From assembly GCA_028751875.1 (NCBI GenBank), contig CM054138.1, positions 45,586,481 through 45,650,480 on the forward strand: 64,000 bases of DNA. The letters run 5' to 3'. Shown one piece after another: positions 1 through 9,480 of the stretch. The notes beneath the pieces are model-generated. The model worked only from the letters and a program-made list of their open reading frames with translations. It did not search any database and was not told the DNA's origin. The first letter of the stretch is position 1; each line of letters starts with the position of its first letter. Both the position numbers and the translations under genes were made by a program. The stretch comes from Rapana venosa. Taxonomy: Eukaryota > Mollusca > Gastropoda > Neogastropoda > Muricidae.

Positions 1-250
1 TGATGTCTAAACAGGACGCCAGTGTGCAATTGTTCTTTTTTTTTCTCCCTGTAATTTTGTCATCTGTTCTTACGGGCACGAAATGGCCTGCACTTCCTGC
101 AAGGCAGAACGGGTTTAGACGTGAGTGCAAGATATTCTGCGTGCGTTGGCACACGGGACCTCGGTTTATATATAGTCTTTTCCGACGGACTTTTGGGAGA
201 GTGGAGTTGGTACTGATGTAAACTAAAGGGGAACAATCCCCTTGAGCGGG
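1..250 (-). mobile_element. SINE fragment (shared core plus head-2 type linker)
   Basis: It contains the dispersed core seen at least nine times here (CATCTGTTC...CGGCAC...GGCCTAC...AGGCGGAACGGG, then GTGCGCAAGATGTTCTGCGTG and CGGTTTATAGTCT). The following linker (GGAGAGTGGAGTTGGTACTGATGT, CCCCTTGAGCGGGTG) matches the 9060-9480 copy. The head is truncated and the left edge is cut by the window. Confidence 0.7.
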
Positions 251-254
251 TGAT

Positions 255-357
255 GGGCCTCGGTGATTGATGCCTGAACAGTGAGATTTTGCGTATGTGA
301 CCGTTCTTGCCCACCAATGAGGTAGCCGCATTCCTACTTCGGGAATGCTTGGTGATT
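255..357 (-). mobile_element. SINE fragment, AGGTAGCCGCATTCC domain
   Basis: It carries the block GTGAGATTT..TATGTGACCGTT...GCCCACC...GAGGTAGCCGCATTCC.ACTTCGGGA, also present near 1036, 1470, 8658, 9062 and 23375. It is joined directly to the preceding fragment. Confidence 0.6.
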
Positions 358-461
358 ATATGATAAGTATACAAAGCAGCATTTCCTTGAGTTGTTTATC
401 TTTAATCAAGAACGAAAATTATGTAGACTATACAGCCCTTTAATCGTTACTTTTTCTATCT

Positions 462-664
462 ATCTATCTATCTGTCCCGTAGTCTGACGACCGTGGGGGC
501 ACCCTCAAAGACTCAACAACCAGTTCCCTCCATTCCTCTCTCTGTTCTGCCTTTCTCAGGGTTTTGTTGAGTTCTAGGCCTGTCCATTCGCTGATGTTAT
601 CCTCCCAGCTCTTCCTTGGTCTGCCTCTTCTTCTTCCTCCTTGGACAGTGCCTTGTAAAATTGT
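462..664 (-). mobile_element. Non-LTR retrotransposon 3' end (RT C-terminal tail)
   Basis: The minus strand reads an uninterrupted C-terminal tail typical of invertebrate endonuclease/reverse-transcriptase LINEs: GGRRRGRPRKSWEDNISEWT, then RKAEQREEWRELVVESL and a stop. The stop merges into a (TAGA)n tract at 462-477. Only the last 65 or so codons remain, so this is a 5'-truncated insertion, antisense within the LRR gene's left-hand intron. Confidence 0.75.
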
Positions 665-878
665 CTTTGCAAGTACTTTTTATCCATCGTTATTTTATAT
701 CATACACGTCTGTACACATAAGCGTATTTACAAATAGCACTGGGTTTGGCTGTTTTTGTTTCTTTGTTTGTATTTTTGTTTTACCTTTAAACAAAACATG
801 AAAATTATATAGTTTTGCTCTAATCATTGACTTAAATTTCTGGTGTTGGGGTTTTTTTGTGTGTTTTAATTCTCTCAG

Positions 879-960
879 AGAAACGACACCATCAAACACT
901 TCTACATTGCCCACAACGCTATCGGGGATGCAGGAGCTACGCTTATTGGCAAAGCACTAG
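879..960 (+). CDS. LRR gene, exon (first one in window)
   Basis: The acceptor is pyrimidine-rich and ends TCTCTCAG; the donor is CTAG|GTAGGT. It encodes one repeat, RNDTIKHFYIAHNAIGDAG..., and ends in phase 1. The next exon supplies GA to complete a glycine codon. Confidence 0.85.
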
Positions 961-1334
961 GTAGGTGCAATGATGTAATTTTTATCTGTCTGTCTGTCTT
1001 TCTGTCTGTCTTTCCCTCTAATTTTTCCCCCCTCCTGTTCCTCGGCTAGACCTCTAAGGTTCATCAATTTTGACATTGAGTGTCTGTGGCCGTTTTTGAC
1101 CACCGTGAAGGTAGCCGCATTCCGACTTTGGAGATCTTTCTATTTGTCTATGTGTCTGTCTGTCTGTGTCTGTATGTCTGTGTCTCTTTGTCTGTGTCTG
1201 TCTGTCTGTGTCTGTCTGTCTGTCTCTCTCTCTCTTTGGATCATGAATTGATTTCCACAGCGCTTTGATTGTCTGTGCAAGATACAGCGCTATGTAAATT
1301 CCATTTATTGTTGTTGTTATTGTTGTTGCTGTTG

Positions 1335-1372
<38 letters not shown>

Positions 1373-3151
1373 GTTATTATTATTATTGTTATTATTATTG
1401 TTATTTTTATTTTATTATTTTTAGTTAGGCCACTTTAGTCCATTATCTACGACTTTTTGGGGGGTTGTTTCTGGGCTAGAGCTCCCAGGTTCACTAATGG
1501 TACGATTTTTATTTATGTACCATTAATTTTTCTTTCCCCACCATTTAGGTAACTGCATTCCTACTTCGGGGATGGTGTCTAATTACGACGCCTTTTTTTT
1601 TATTTTTAAAGGTTTCTTTTTTAATTAAAAAAAAAACCCGACACCTGTGTGCATGTGGGTTTGGGATTTTTTTGGGGGGTAGGGGGGAAGATGTCGTCCG
1701 TTCCTACCGGCACACAGCGGCCTACTCTTCCGAAAGGCGGAACGGGTTTTTAACGTGTGCCTAAGATGTTCTGCGTGAGTTCGCATATATGACCTCGGTT
1801 TATAGTCTCCCCCGAAGGACTTAGACATTCACTTCGATTTTTTTTCGTCAAACCGGGAAGAAAGGGCGAGGTTGGGAATCGAACCAAAAACCTCAGGGTT
1901 TACTTTTAAGGTAGGCCAACGCTTTAACCATCCTGCCACCTTCCTTGTTACAACGACTTTGTCCTTCACAAACTAACTGATCCGTCAAAACAGCTAATTT
2001 GGTTGAGAGGATTCTCACAGGGTTCAATCCTTATAACTCAATCAGGGAACAGGGTTCAATCCTTATCACTCAATCAGGGAACAGGGTTCGATCCTTATCA
2101 CTCAATCAGGGAACAGGGTTCGATCCTTGTCACTCAATCAGGGAACAGGGTTCTATCCTTGTCACTCAATCAGGGAACAGGGTTCGATCCTTATCACTCA
2201 ATCAGGGAACAGGGTTCAACCCTTATCACTCAATCAGGGAACAGGGTTCAATCCTTATCACTCAATCAGGGAACAGGGTTCGATCCTTGTCACTCAATCA
2301 GGTAACTGTAGTATCGTAGTGAGTCGGTTTCTTTTAGACATCATTTCAAGTCCTTCCGATGAGACAAAAACACACGCAGAACATCTGCGCATAGCATACA
2401 CAAAAAACCCGTTCCACCCGCCTGTTCGGCCGGAAGGACGGAAGCCCATTTCCAGCACGGTAGGAACGGATAACAAATCTTAACTTTTTTGGAACCCTAC
2501 ATGCACACAGATGTCGTGTTAAAACACTATTCCCAAAGTCGAATGCCGCTACCTAAATGGTGGTGGTGGTGGGTGGGGGAGGGAGGGCAGAGGGGCGCAT
2601 AAAATAATAAAATAATAATAATATAAAAGACAACAACAATACAATAGTAATAACTAATAATAATAATATATAATGACGATGGTGATCGGATAATAATAAC
2701 AATGAAGTTTAATAAATAATAATAAATAAATAAAATTAATAATGTATGATATATGATGAAGGATATAGATAATAATAATAATAATAATAATAATATAAGA
2801 TTATAATAATAAATTATATATAATATTAATATGTCAAGAGTATTTGTTGTTGTTGGGTTGTTGTTTTTTTACAAGATTCAGCGCTATATAAATTCCATGT
2901 ATTATTATTATTGTGATGGCTGATACTGGCTGGGTGTTCAGGAAACAACGTCACGCTGAAAACACTGGACCTCAGCTGGAACCACATCAGAAGGAAGGGG
3001 GCCCTGGGTCTGAGCAAAGGACTTAAGGTGCGGTTCTCTGTATAATGTTCTGTTTCTGTATCCTCTCTGTATGTGTCTGTCTGTTCGTCTGTCTGTCCGT
3101 CTCTCTGTCTGTCTGTCTGTATGAGGGAGGGAGGGAGAGAGGGAGAGGGAC

Positions 3152-3190
<39 letters not shown>

Positions 3191-3339
3191 AGAGGGACAG
3201 AGAAGAGAGAGAGAGAGAGGGAGAGAGAGAGGAGAGAGGGAGAGAGAGAGAGAAGAGAGAGAGGAAGAGAGAGAGAGAGAGAGAGAGTAAGAGAAATCGA
3301 GTTGAGTTGGAGTAAAAATGAATGTTTGTTTGTCTGTCT

Positions 3340-3396
<57 letters not shown>

Positions 3397-6300
3397 TTGT
3401 GTTAAGTCTTCATATAGTTATCGCGGAATAAATAGTGGTTGCTAGGCGGAAAGTGGTGTTGTGTGTGTGTGGTGCGTGGTGTGTGTGTGTGTGTGTTCAG
3501 TTTAACGCCGCCACTAGTGTGGTTAGGGGGAGGGGTATGCATATAGTGTATGTAAGAGCTTTTGTAAAGCATTAATGTGCGTGCGCGCACAGCACGTGCG
3601 TTTCGGGAAAGGGGGTGGAGTTAATGCATAACCATGAATCCAATCACATTAAAGTAAAAGCAAAACAAGAATATGAAAAAACGAACATTAAGCTAGAGAG
3701 AAACGGCCGAAAGATTGACTGCAGTCCCAAGCGCTTCAGTTCAAAAATAAAGCTGAAGAGGAGGTAGGTGAGGGGGGGAGGGAGGAGGAGGGGGGGGCGA
3801 AGGGGGATAGGGGGATTGCCATAGCGGTTAGGTATGCGCAACTCAACCCCTCCAGCCCACATTTGGGTCGCATTCGGTGGGGGGGGGTGGGGGGGGTAAC
3901 AGGGGTACTGTCTGCGGCGTTTTATGTTATGGTTTTAACAAAAAATTTGTCTCGTTCCCCCGCCCCCAACCCCCCCCCCCCCCCCCCCCCGAAGCCGAAC
4001 CAATGTTTTTTTGTTAAAACATCCAAGAGTTCGGTGTCTCACACGCACCTGGAAGAGCGGGTTTGTGGGGGTTATGTGTGTTTAAAAAAAAGTGTGTGTG
4101 TGTCAGCCGGGGGGCTGGTTAAGTTAAGATTGGTTTGTAGTCTTTGTTCGGAAGGGGGGGGGGGAAGAGGGGGGTTAAAGGAAAACCATGTGGCAAAGAT
4201 GTTGGCGTGCATTGTCACACGGGGAGGGGTGGGTGGGGAGGGGGGAGGGGGCTCGTTTATAGTTCTCTAAAGGACTTTTGACATTCACTTTGATTTGGAT
4301 TGTTGTGTGTGTGTGTGTGCGTGTGGTGGTGGTGGTGGGGGGTGGGGGGTAGGGGGTGGGGGTCAAACCGGGGAAGAAAGAGCGAGGATGAATACTGCAT
4401 GAGGCTGTTCAATCCCTCAGACCAACTGCACCTTGGAAACGCTTTTTTCTTTAAACATGTGCGCAAGATGTTCTGCGTGCATTCGGCACACGGAGAAGGG
4501 GGCTTCGGTTTATAGTCTCATCCAAAGGACTTTTGACTTTCATTTGACGGGTCAAACCAGGGAATTAAGAGCAAGGATCAATAATACATGACGGGGGGGG
4601 GGGGGGGGGGGGGGGGGAGGGGGGGGGGGGGGGTGAAGAGAAAGAGCGAGGATGACTACTGCATAGAACGATGTTCAATCCCGCAGACCAACTGCACCTT
4701 GGAAAGGCTGATGCTGTCTATGAACGGGCTGCACGTGGAGGGCACGCGCCTGCTGATGAACGGTCTCCGGGGCAACGACAGCCTGAAGGAGCTGGACCTG
4801 AGTGCCAACCGCATCGACAGGGAAGGGGCCAAGTGGATCGCCAGGACCCTGCCCCATCTCCTGCAGCTGAACACGCTGAAGGTGCTAGCTGGGGGTGGGG
4901 GGTGGGGTAGGGGGGTAAGGGGGGGGGGGGGGTAAGGGGGGTGGGTGGTGTGTGTGTGTGTTGGTGGTGGTGGTGGTGTGTGTGTGTGTGGGGGGGGGGA
5001 GTGGGGGGGTGGTGTGTGTGTGTGGTGTGTGTGTTGTTGTTGGTGGTGGTGGTGTGTGTGTGTGTGTGTGTTGTTGTTGTTGTTGTTGTGTGTGTGTGTG
5101 TGTGTATTGTAAGATCTAGTCACTGTGTACAGTGTCTTACTTGCTTGAAAGACATGTTATTACTACACAAAAAATCCCAACTAACTAACACCCCCCACCC
5201 CCCACAAGAAATTGTGGACCAGAACGACTTGGGAGATTTTGGTTCAGCCCTAAAAGATGTTTGATTTTTGTTGATGTTTTTTTAATTAAATTTTTTAAAA
5301 AGATGTTTTATTCTCATTTTTGCACGGTGTATTTTGCTTTTGTTTTGTAACTGAAGGGTATCGAAACAGCACAGGACCTTCATTTTTACGAAACCATTTC
5401 CATTTGTTTCCCTGTACTTATCCTTTGCCTACATATGACGTGGTGAGAAGCATAAGCATTAATAACTTTTAAGTTGTGCTGTCTAGGGGAGACTGGGTAA
5501 CTTTGATATCTTTTGTGTTTGATTTGAAAACGAAAGTGAAGAAATAAATGTTCATGTGGACTTTGCTTTTTCTTACAGCTGGCTTTCAATCCTCTGGCGT
5601 CAGAAGGGGCAGAGCAAGTGGTGAAGGCCTTGATGAACTGCCCCTTCTCTCCTATCCAGTTTGTCGACTTTGAGGTCGGTGCTCAGCATTTCCAATTAAT
5701 GTTATTTTGTTAATTAAATGTTCTTTTATTTTTTCGTTTATTCTTTTTCTTTATACACTGCTCAGCTTGAAGGCTATGTAGGATTAATACCCCCTAAAAC
5801 CGGATAAGAATGGCATTGTAATTCCATAGGGTGAAAAATAAGGTGGATCCACATACGATGAAATCAGTTTTCTTCAGCACACTTGCAACAGAACTTTCTA
5901 AACTCTTTCTGGAGCCAGGTAGACCAGCGATGGATAAATTAGATAGTTGAAGTAATAATTATTCTATTGCAAAACCCTCTAACATCTTCTCTAAGGACTA
6001 CATCAGAAATGAAAAATAAAAACTTGCCAGAAGATGTGATACAACATTTTTGGCCTGTTACAGATTTTCTGTTGAAAAATCTAACTAGACTACCATTGTA
6101 GATACACAATTGGTAGGTTTGCTGCATTAAACTTTTTTTAAAAAGCTTCTGAAAAAGAATTTTTGAAAAATTACACATAACCATGTGCATATACATATGT
6201 GTGCACAAACCTTGATTTGTTGTTTCTTGCTAATGTGCTTCTTTTTATTTTGTCGCTCAGACAGCAAGTATCGTTGTATGTCATATGAGTAGAAATGCGT

Positions 6301-7785
6301 TGTGCTGCCGTTAAGCGCCTGACAAGTCAGGCCCAGCGCACCAGGCTTCGGCGTGATTGAGGGGAGTTTCAAGACCTGCAGCTGAAAACCAAAAGTACAC
6401 AAGTGAACGACGTGCTTGCCACGGTTTCAGGGGGTGACTCTGGAGGACTATTTCCAACTGCTGGCGGAGGAACTAATGCAGCAGCGGCAGGACACTGGTC
6501 TGAAGGTCCTGTACCGCATCCCTCCCTCCACCAGGGAACGCTCCATCGACCTGCCTGTCGAGACTCTCACCAAGATCAACGACCTGCTGGAGGAGCACCA
6601 GACAGACATCAGAGACCTCTTCCCTGACGTCCCTGAGGACGATCAACTCATTTTGTCCACGGAAGACCTCTTCGCTAGAGTGCAGGTGGGTTTGTTGACG
6701 CTGGAAGTGGTCTGCTTTCGTGTTAATAGACTTGATAGGTGTCTTTTTCTCCTGTAAAGTAAAATTTCATAACGAAAGGTTTGTTTGTTACCCTCGAAGG
6801 TTGTTACGCTCGAAGTGTTCTGTTTTCATATGATATATTTGGAGATAGTTTTTTTTTTTTCTATCTCCTGAAAAGTAGAATTTCATAAAGAAAAGGTAGG
6901 CCCAACTGTGTTCCGTTTTAAGTTCTTATTTTGTTACCCACCCCCTTTTTTCCAGTGGTAAGGTATGATTTGTGCTCTCCTAAAAGTGATAGACCTGTAC
7001 CCAAAAGGTACTGTGTTCCGTTTAACCTTCTGATTTTGTTTCCCACCCCCTTTTTTCCCCGAGTGATAAGGTATGATTTGTGATCTTCTAAAAGTGACAG
7101 ACCTGGCTGTATTGTGTAGGACATACTCAGTTGACTCAAGATTCGGTATCAACTCTTCAGACATGGGGGGACAAACCCCCACTATGACAGGAACAATTGT
7201 GTCGTCAGACAAGTCTCACTTTCAGGCATATCAGGCCCTAACCCCTTTAGGCTTTACGATTTTAGATTGTCTGCAATGTTTGTATCTAGGCATCATCATC
7301 ATCATCATCATCATCAGACCCGTGACCTTGGCGGTCGTGGGGGAGACACGAAAGACGATGCCGTGGTAAGCCTCCTCCATCCATCTCGGTCCTCGGCTCT
7401 GCGCAGTAGTGCCGAGTCATTCATCCTGGTCCATTCTCTGATGTTGTCCATCCATGACTTATTCTGTCTTCCCCTCTTTCTGCCACCTTCGAGTGTTCCC
7501 TGCAGTACTGTTTTTGGCAGAGTGTTGTGGCGGGTGACGTGGCCGAACCATGTCAGCTTACGTCTGTTTTAATGTTGTTTGTTTTTTCCATTTGGGTGTT
7601 TACAGAAATCGGGTAAAGTGACAGACCCTCACAGAGTGTCCAGGTTAAAACAGCACGTTCACAGAGATCTACGTCGCCGTTTCTTGCTCAAGTGAGTTAT
7701 TACATCTACATACTTATACGATTATAAGTTATAGCTTACGACAGATGATGAAATGCTTGAGCAAAATGATAGGAATAGGGGTTGG

Positions 7786-7844
<59 letters not shown>

Positions 7845-8453
7845 AGAGAGAGAGAGCGTTGGATGAGAGCACATGTTTGTGATAATTAAGTTATTGCTTT
7901 TGACAGATGATGAAATACTAGCTCAAACTGATTATGAGAAGAAGTTGGGGGGAGAGATCGAGAGAGAAAGGGAGCAGAAAAGAGAACGATTTCATTACAT
8001 CCAGAGCACACGCTTGGAACAATCCATTGCTTTGTTCAGTTTCATGAATGACCTAGCAATGGCCTAGTTCAGTATGCATTTTTCCTTTATCTGCAGCTTT
8101 GAAATGTTTCATTTTATAGGCCTACATGACATGCAGTTATGCAGTACTGTCTGAACGTACAGTTAAGGACGAGATGGGCAATGGTTCTGATTATGTTATT
8201 GTATGGTCTGGGTGGCAGGGACCTCTTGATGCTGTCAGTCACCAGACGAAGCTCTCACCTGGAGGCCCTCAAAGGAGCCCAAGCCCTCAACACGCCTGAA
8301 CTGCGGGAGGTGCAGAATGCATGGCGGTATCCCAGACCCAAGTCCAGCAATTTCCCCTCCCCTTTTGAAGAGCAGAGCAACCCACGCACACCCGAAGTGC
8401 CCACTGACAAGTTGGAATCCTCGCAAACGTCTATACACGATGTCCAAGAATGA
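879..8453 (+). CDS. LRR (ribonuclease-inhibitor type) protein, 3' seven exons; LRRC74-like
   Basis: Seven coding exons join in phase: 879-960, 2942-3027, 4687-4881, 5579-5674, 6431-6685, 7606-7691 and 8219-8453 (1,035 bp, 344 residues plus TGA). The first four encode about five 28-residue leucine-rich repeats of the RNI type (pattern LxxLDLSxNxI, for example LKTLDLSWNHI and LKELDLSANRI). Such repeats form a curved protein-binding scaffold. The last three exons encode a non-LRR C-terminal tail of about 190 residues, with an acidic/hydrophobic segment (DIRDLFPDVPEDD) and a basic stretch (HRDLRRRFLL), which I do not recognise. The 5' exons lie left of the window, since exon 879 begins inside a repeat with a clean acceptor. 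LRRC74-type proteins are the closest match I can suggest; NLRC3-like or other RNI-LRR proteins are alternatives. The LRR fold is certain; the family name is not. The gene is tail to tail with CENPF. Confidence 0.85.
1036..1420. mobile_element. SINE pieces with tail and (TTA)n/(TTG)n microsatellite
   Basis: The block at 1036-1135 is the CTCGGCTAGA...AAGGTAGCCGCATTCCGACTT domain. It is followed by a TCTG-rich tract. At 1276-1310 lies the recurring 3'-tail motif GCAAGATACAGCGCTATGTAAATTCC, then (TTG/TTA)n to about 1420. Orientations are mixed, so at least two insertions are involved. Confidence 0.55.
1468..1945 (-). mobile_element. Near-complete composite tRNA-derived SINE, head type 1
   Basis: Read on the minus strand, the element starts with a tRNA-like head. 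An A-box-like TGGTTAAAGCG is the complement of 1920-1930, and a perfect B box GGTTCGATTCC is the complement of 1875-1885. The shared core follows (about 1850-1690), then a domain ending in AAGTAGGAATGCAGTTACCT and GAGCTCTAGCCC. The internal RNA polymerase III promoter arrangement defines a SINE. It lies antisense in an intron of the LRR gene. At about 480 bp it is long for a SINE. Confidence 0.75.
2031..2305 (+). repeat. 32-bp minisatellite, about 8.6 copies
   Basis: The unit GGTTCRATCCTTRTCACTCA continues as ATCAGGGAACAG, 32 bp in all, with only 1-3 substitutions per copy. Each unit contains GGTTCGATCC, which resembles a Pol III B box. Because 32 is not a multiple of 3 and the unit lacks stops, spurious ORFs appear in all three frames. 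Confidence 0.95.
2335..2560 (+). mobile_element. SINE core fragment (opposite orientation)
   Basis: It holds the complement of the shared core (AAGTCCTTCCGATGAGAC, CACGCAGAACATCT, GTAGGAACGGATAACA). It then has CCAAAGTCGAATGCCGCTACC, the complement of the AAGGTAGCCGCATTC domain. Confidence 0.65.
2585..2915 (+). repeat. AAT/ATA-rich tract ending in SINE 3' tail
   Basis: About 250 bp of imperfect (AAT)n is followed at 2868-2915 by ACAAGATTCAGCGCTATATA and (ATT)n. That is the same 3' tail seen near 1276, 21061, 41580, 60063 and 63267. Confidence 0.6.
2942..3027 (+). CDS. LRR gene, exon with one LRR
   Basis: The acceptor is GTGTTCAG and the donor AAG|GTGCGG. It encodes NVTLKTLDLSWNHIRRKGAL, a textbook RNI repeat. 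It enters in phase 1 and leaves in phase 0. It lies between an AAT-rich tract and a long (GA)n tract. Confidence 0.85.
3121..3396 (+). repeat. (GA)n and (GT)n microsatellites
   Basis: Imperfect GA/GGGA repeats run from 3121 to 3290. A nearly pure (GT)n of about 56 bp lies at 3341-3396. Both are intronic. Confidence 0.9.
4180..4400 (-). mobile_element. Degenerate SINE core pieces in G-rich intron
   Basis: GCGTGCATTGTCACACGGGG, TTATAGTTCTCTAAAGGACT and GTCAAACCGGGGAAGAAAGAGCGAGG match the core and head-1 side of the composite SINE. A second partial copy is at 4450-4580. G-tracts and (GT)n interrupt them. Confidence 0.5.
4382..4442 (+). pseudogene. Partial duplicate of the 5' end of LRR exon 4687
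   Basis: This segment and 4648-4708 share nearly the same run: GAGGATGA.TACTGCAT..., TTCAATCCC.CAG, then ACCAACTGCACCTTGGAAA. The copy therefore carries a second acceptor (CCTCAG) and the first five or so codons. It then loses homology at GCTTTTTTC and cannot continue as an LRR exon. It looks like a local tandem duplication including SINE sequence. Confidence 0.75.
4593..5105 (+). repeat. G-run and GGT/GT-rich DNA flanking an LRR exon
   Basis: A 41-base G tract (one A) runs 4593-4633. From 4891 to about 5105 there are many G3-G14 runs followed by (GGT)n, (GT)n and (TTG)n. The coding exon 4687-4881 lies between them. The runs exceed the minimal G-quadruplex pattern many times over. Confidence 0.9.
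4687..4881 (+). CDS. LRR gene, exon with two LRRs
   Basis: This is a 195-bp phase-0 exon with acceptor CCCGCAG and donor AAG|GTGCTA. It encodes two consecutive repeats (LERLMLSMNGL and LKELDLSANRI). It is GC-rich and sits between very long G-runs upstream (4593-4633) and downstream (4891-4933). A partial copy of its 5' end lies about 270 bp upstream. Confidence 0.88.
5579..5674 (+). CDS. LRR gene, exon with last LRR
   Basis: The acceptor is TTTTTCTTACAG and the donor GAG|GTCGGT; the exon is phase 0 and 96 bp. It encodes LAFNPLASEGAEQVVKAL and the start of the C-terminal region (PIQFVDFE). Confidence 0.85.
6431..6685 (+). CDS. LRR gene, C-terminal tail exon 1
   Basis: The acceptor is GGTTTCAG and the donor CAG|GTGGGT; it is 255 bp, phase 0. 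It encodes GVTLEDYFQLLAEEL followed by an acidic helical segment. No domain is recognised. The reading frame is strongly coding-like (GC-rich third positions) compared with the flanking AT-rich intron. Confidence 0.82.
7314..7566 (-). mobile_element. Non-LTR retrotransposon 3' end with (TGA)n tail
   Basis: The minus strand has an open frame of about 84 codons with the LINE RT C-terminal signature: RRKLTWFGHVTRHNTLP, then EGGRKRGRQNKSWMDNIREW and a TGA stop at 7316-7314. The stop is the first unit of a (TGA)9-type microsatellite at 7289-7316. The element is 5'-truncated, antisense in an intron, and of a different subfamily from the one at 462-664. Confidence 0.78.
7606..7691 (+). CDS. LRR gene, C-terminal tail exon 2
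   Basis: The acceptor is GGTGTTTACAG and the donor CAA|GTGAGT; it is 86 bp and ends in phase 2. It encodes a basic segment ending RDLRRRFLL. The phase match with the last exon restores a lysine codon. Confidence 0.78.
7785..7857 (+). repeat. (GA)n microsatellite
   Basis: About 57 bp of pure (AG)n followed by an imperfect extension, 100 bp after an LRR gene donor site. Confidence 0.9.
8219..8453 (+). CDS. LRR gene, last coding exon and stop
   Basis: The acceptor is GGTGGCAG and the TGA is at 8451-8453. It encodes KDLLMLSVTRRSSHLEALKG and then a Pro/Ser-rich tail. A canonical AATAAA polyadenylation signal follows at 8536-8541. Confidence 0.82.
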
Positions 8454-8535
8454 TAGTATAACCGTGGCTGTGATGCTTACTTAGCTGCTTAGGACGTTGT
8501 TGTTATGTTCGCTATTTGTTAGCAATACTTGGTGG

Positions 8536-8541
8536 AATAAA
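8536..8541 (+). promoter_or_regulatory. Polyadenylation signal of the LRR gene
   Basis: A canonical AATAAA lies 83 bp after the stop codon, which fits a short 3' UTR. Another AATAAA near 9797 could serve a longer form. Confidence 0.6.
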
Positions 8542-8654
8542 AGTGCCGTGCAAACTAGCAAATTATACCAATGAGAACAAGACACTGCTGATGTATACTG
8601 GTTGATGGGCCTGTACCTTTCAAGATTTGTTATGAATGTTTTTGTTGTTGTTGT

Positions 8655-8757
8655 TCCTCAGCAGGAGCTCCCAGGTTTATCATCAGTAGTGACATTTTTG
8701 CGCATGTGACTGTTTTCGCCCATCATAAAGGTAGCCGCGTTACGACTTCTGGATACT
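8655..8757 (-). mobile_element. SINE domain fragment
   Basis: CTCAGCAGGAGCTCCCAGG, then GCGCATGTGACTGTTTTCGCCC and AAGGTAGCCGCGTTACGACTT match the domain at 1470 and 9062. No core is attached. Confidence 0.6.
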
Positions 8758-9033
8758 AAAATCACAGAAAAAAAGTTTCCAGTGCCTAATTGAATGGTAA
8801 AAGTTGACATGAATTTTTACTTGTATTGACAGCCGCTTGGTGCTTGAGCCCCCAAAAGCATTTTCACCGCTAAACAAGCTCAAATCATGCAAAGGGTGGG
8901 GTTTTTCGCTTTCTACCGTCCATGTTTTACTTTATTGAATCGTGTTTAAGAATGTTCTAAATACGATGAAATGATGTAGTAATCATGGTATGCTGTAAAA
9001 CAATTCGGAGCAATGAGCTCTATTATTTTTTTG

Positions 9034-9480
9034 CCCCCCCCCCCCCCCCCCCCCTTTTTTTGTGTACCTCGGCTAGAGCTCTAAGGGTCACCAGTGGTGA
9101 GATATTTGTGTATGTGACCATTTTTGCCCACTAAGGCACCATTAAGGTAGCCACATTCCGACTTTGGAGATTATGTTTAAATACCTGTGTGCAAGTGGGT
9201 TTTTTGTTCTATTTTTTTGGTCATCCTTTCTTACAGGCAAGAATGGCCGACTCTCTTGAAAGGCAGAACAGGTTTGAACATGTGCGCAAGATGTTCTGTA
9301 TGTGTTTGCACACGGGTCTCTGTTTAGTCTCATCTGAAGGACTTTTGGGGGAGTAGAGTCAGTGCTGATGTTAGCTCCTTAGAAAAAAGTCCCCTTGAAT
9401 GGGTGTCTTGGTGGTGGCTCAAACCCAGGCTCTCAAATTGCCAGTGCAACACTTTATCCACTAGGCTACCCTCCCCCCAA
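9034..9480 (-). mobile_element. Near-complete composite tRNA-derived SINE, head type 2
   Basis: After a C21 tract (9034-9054), the plus strand shows the CTCGGCTAGAGCTCTAAGG domain, the shared core (9228-9345) and a linker. A tRNA-like head in complement follows: A box TAGCCTAGTGG (complement of 9458-9468) and a B-box-like GGTTTGAGCC near 9416. The body matches the 1468-1945 element but the head differs. Confidence 0.75.

Noticed and set aside
1860..1945. tRNA-like sequence with A and B boxes
   Set aside because: Embedded in a dispersed SINE and lacking a proper cloverleaf; not a functional tRNA gene. The same holds for 9416-9470.
1999..2483. ORFs in three plus frames with SGNRV/SLNQGTG repeats
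   Set aside because: Produced by the stop-free 32-bp minisatellite; a unit not divisible by three opens all frames.
4675..5123. His/Pro/Thr-rich ORFs opposite an LRR exon
   Set aside because: Frames through G/GT-rich simple sequence and the antisense of a real exon.
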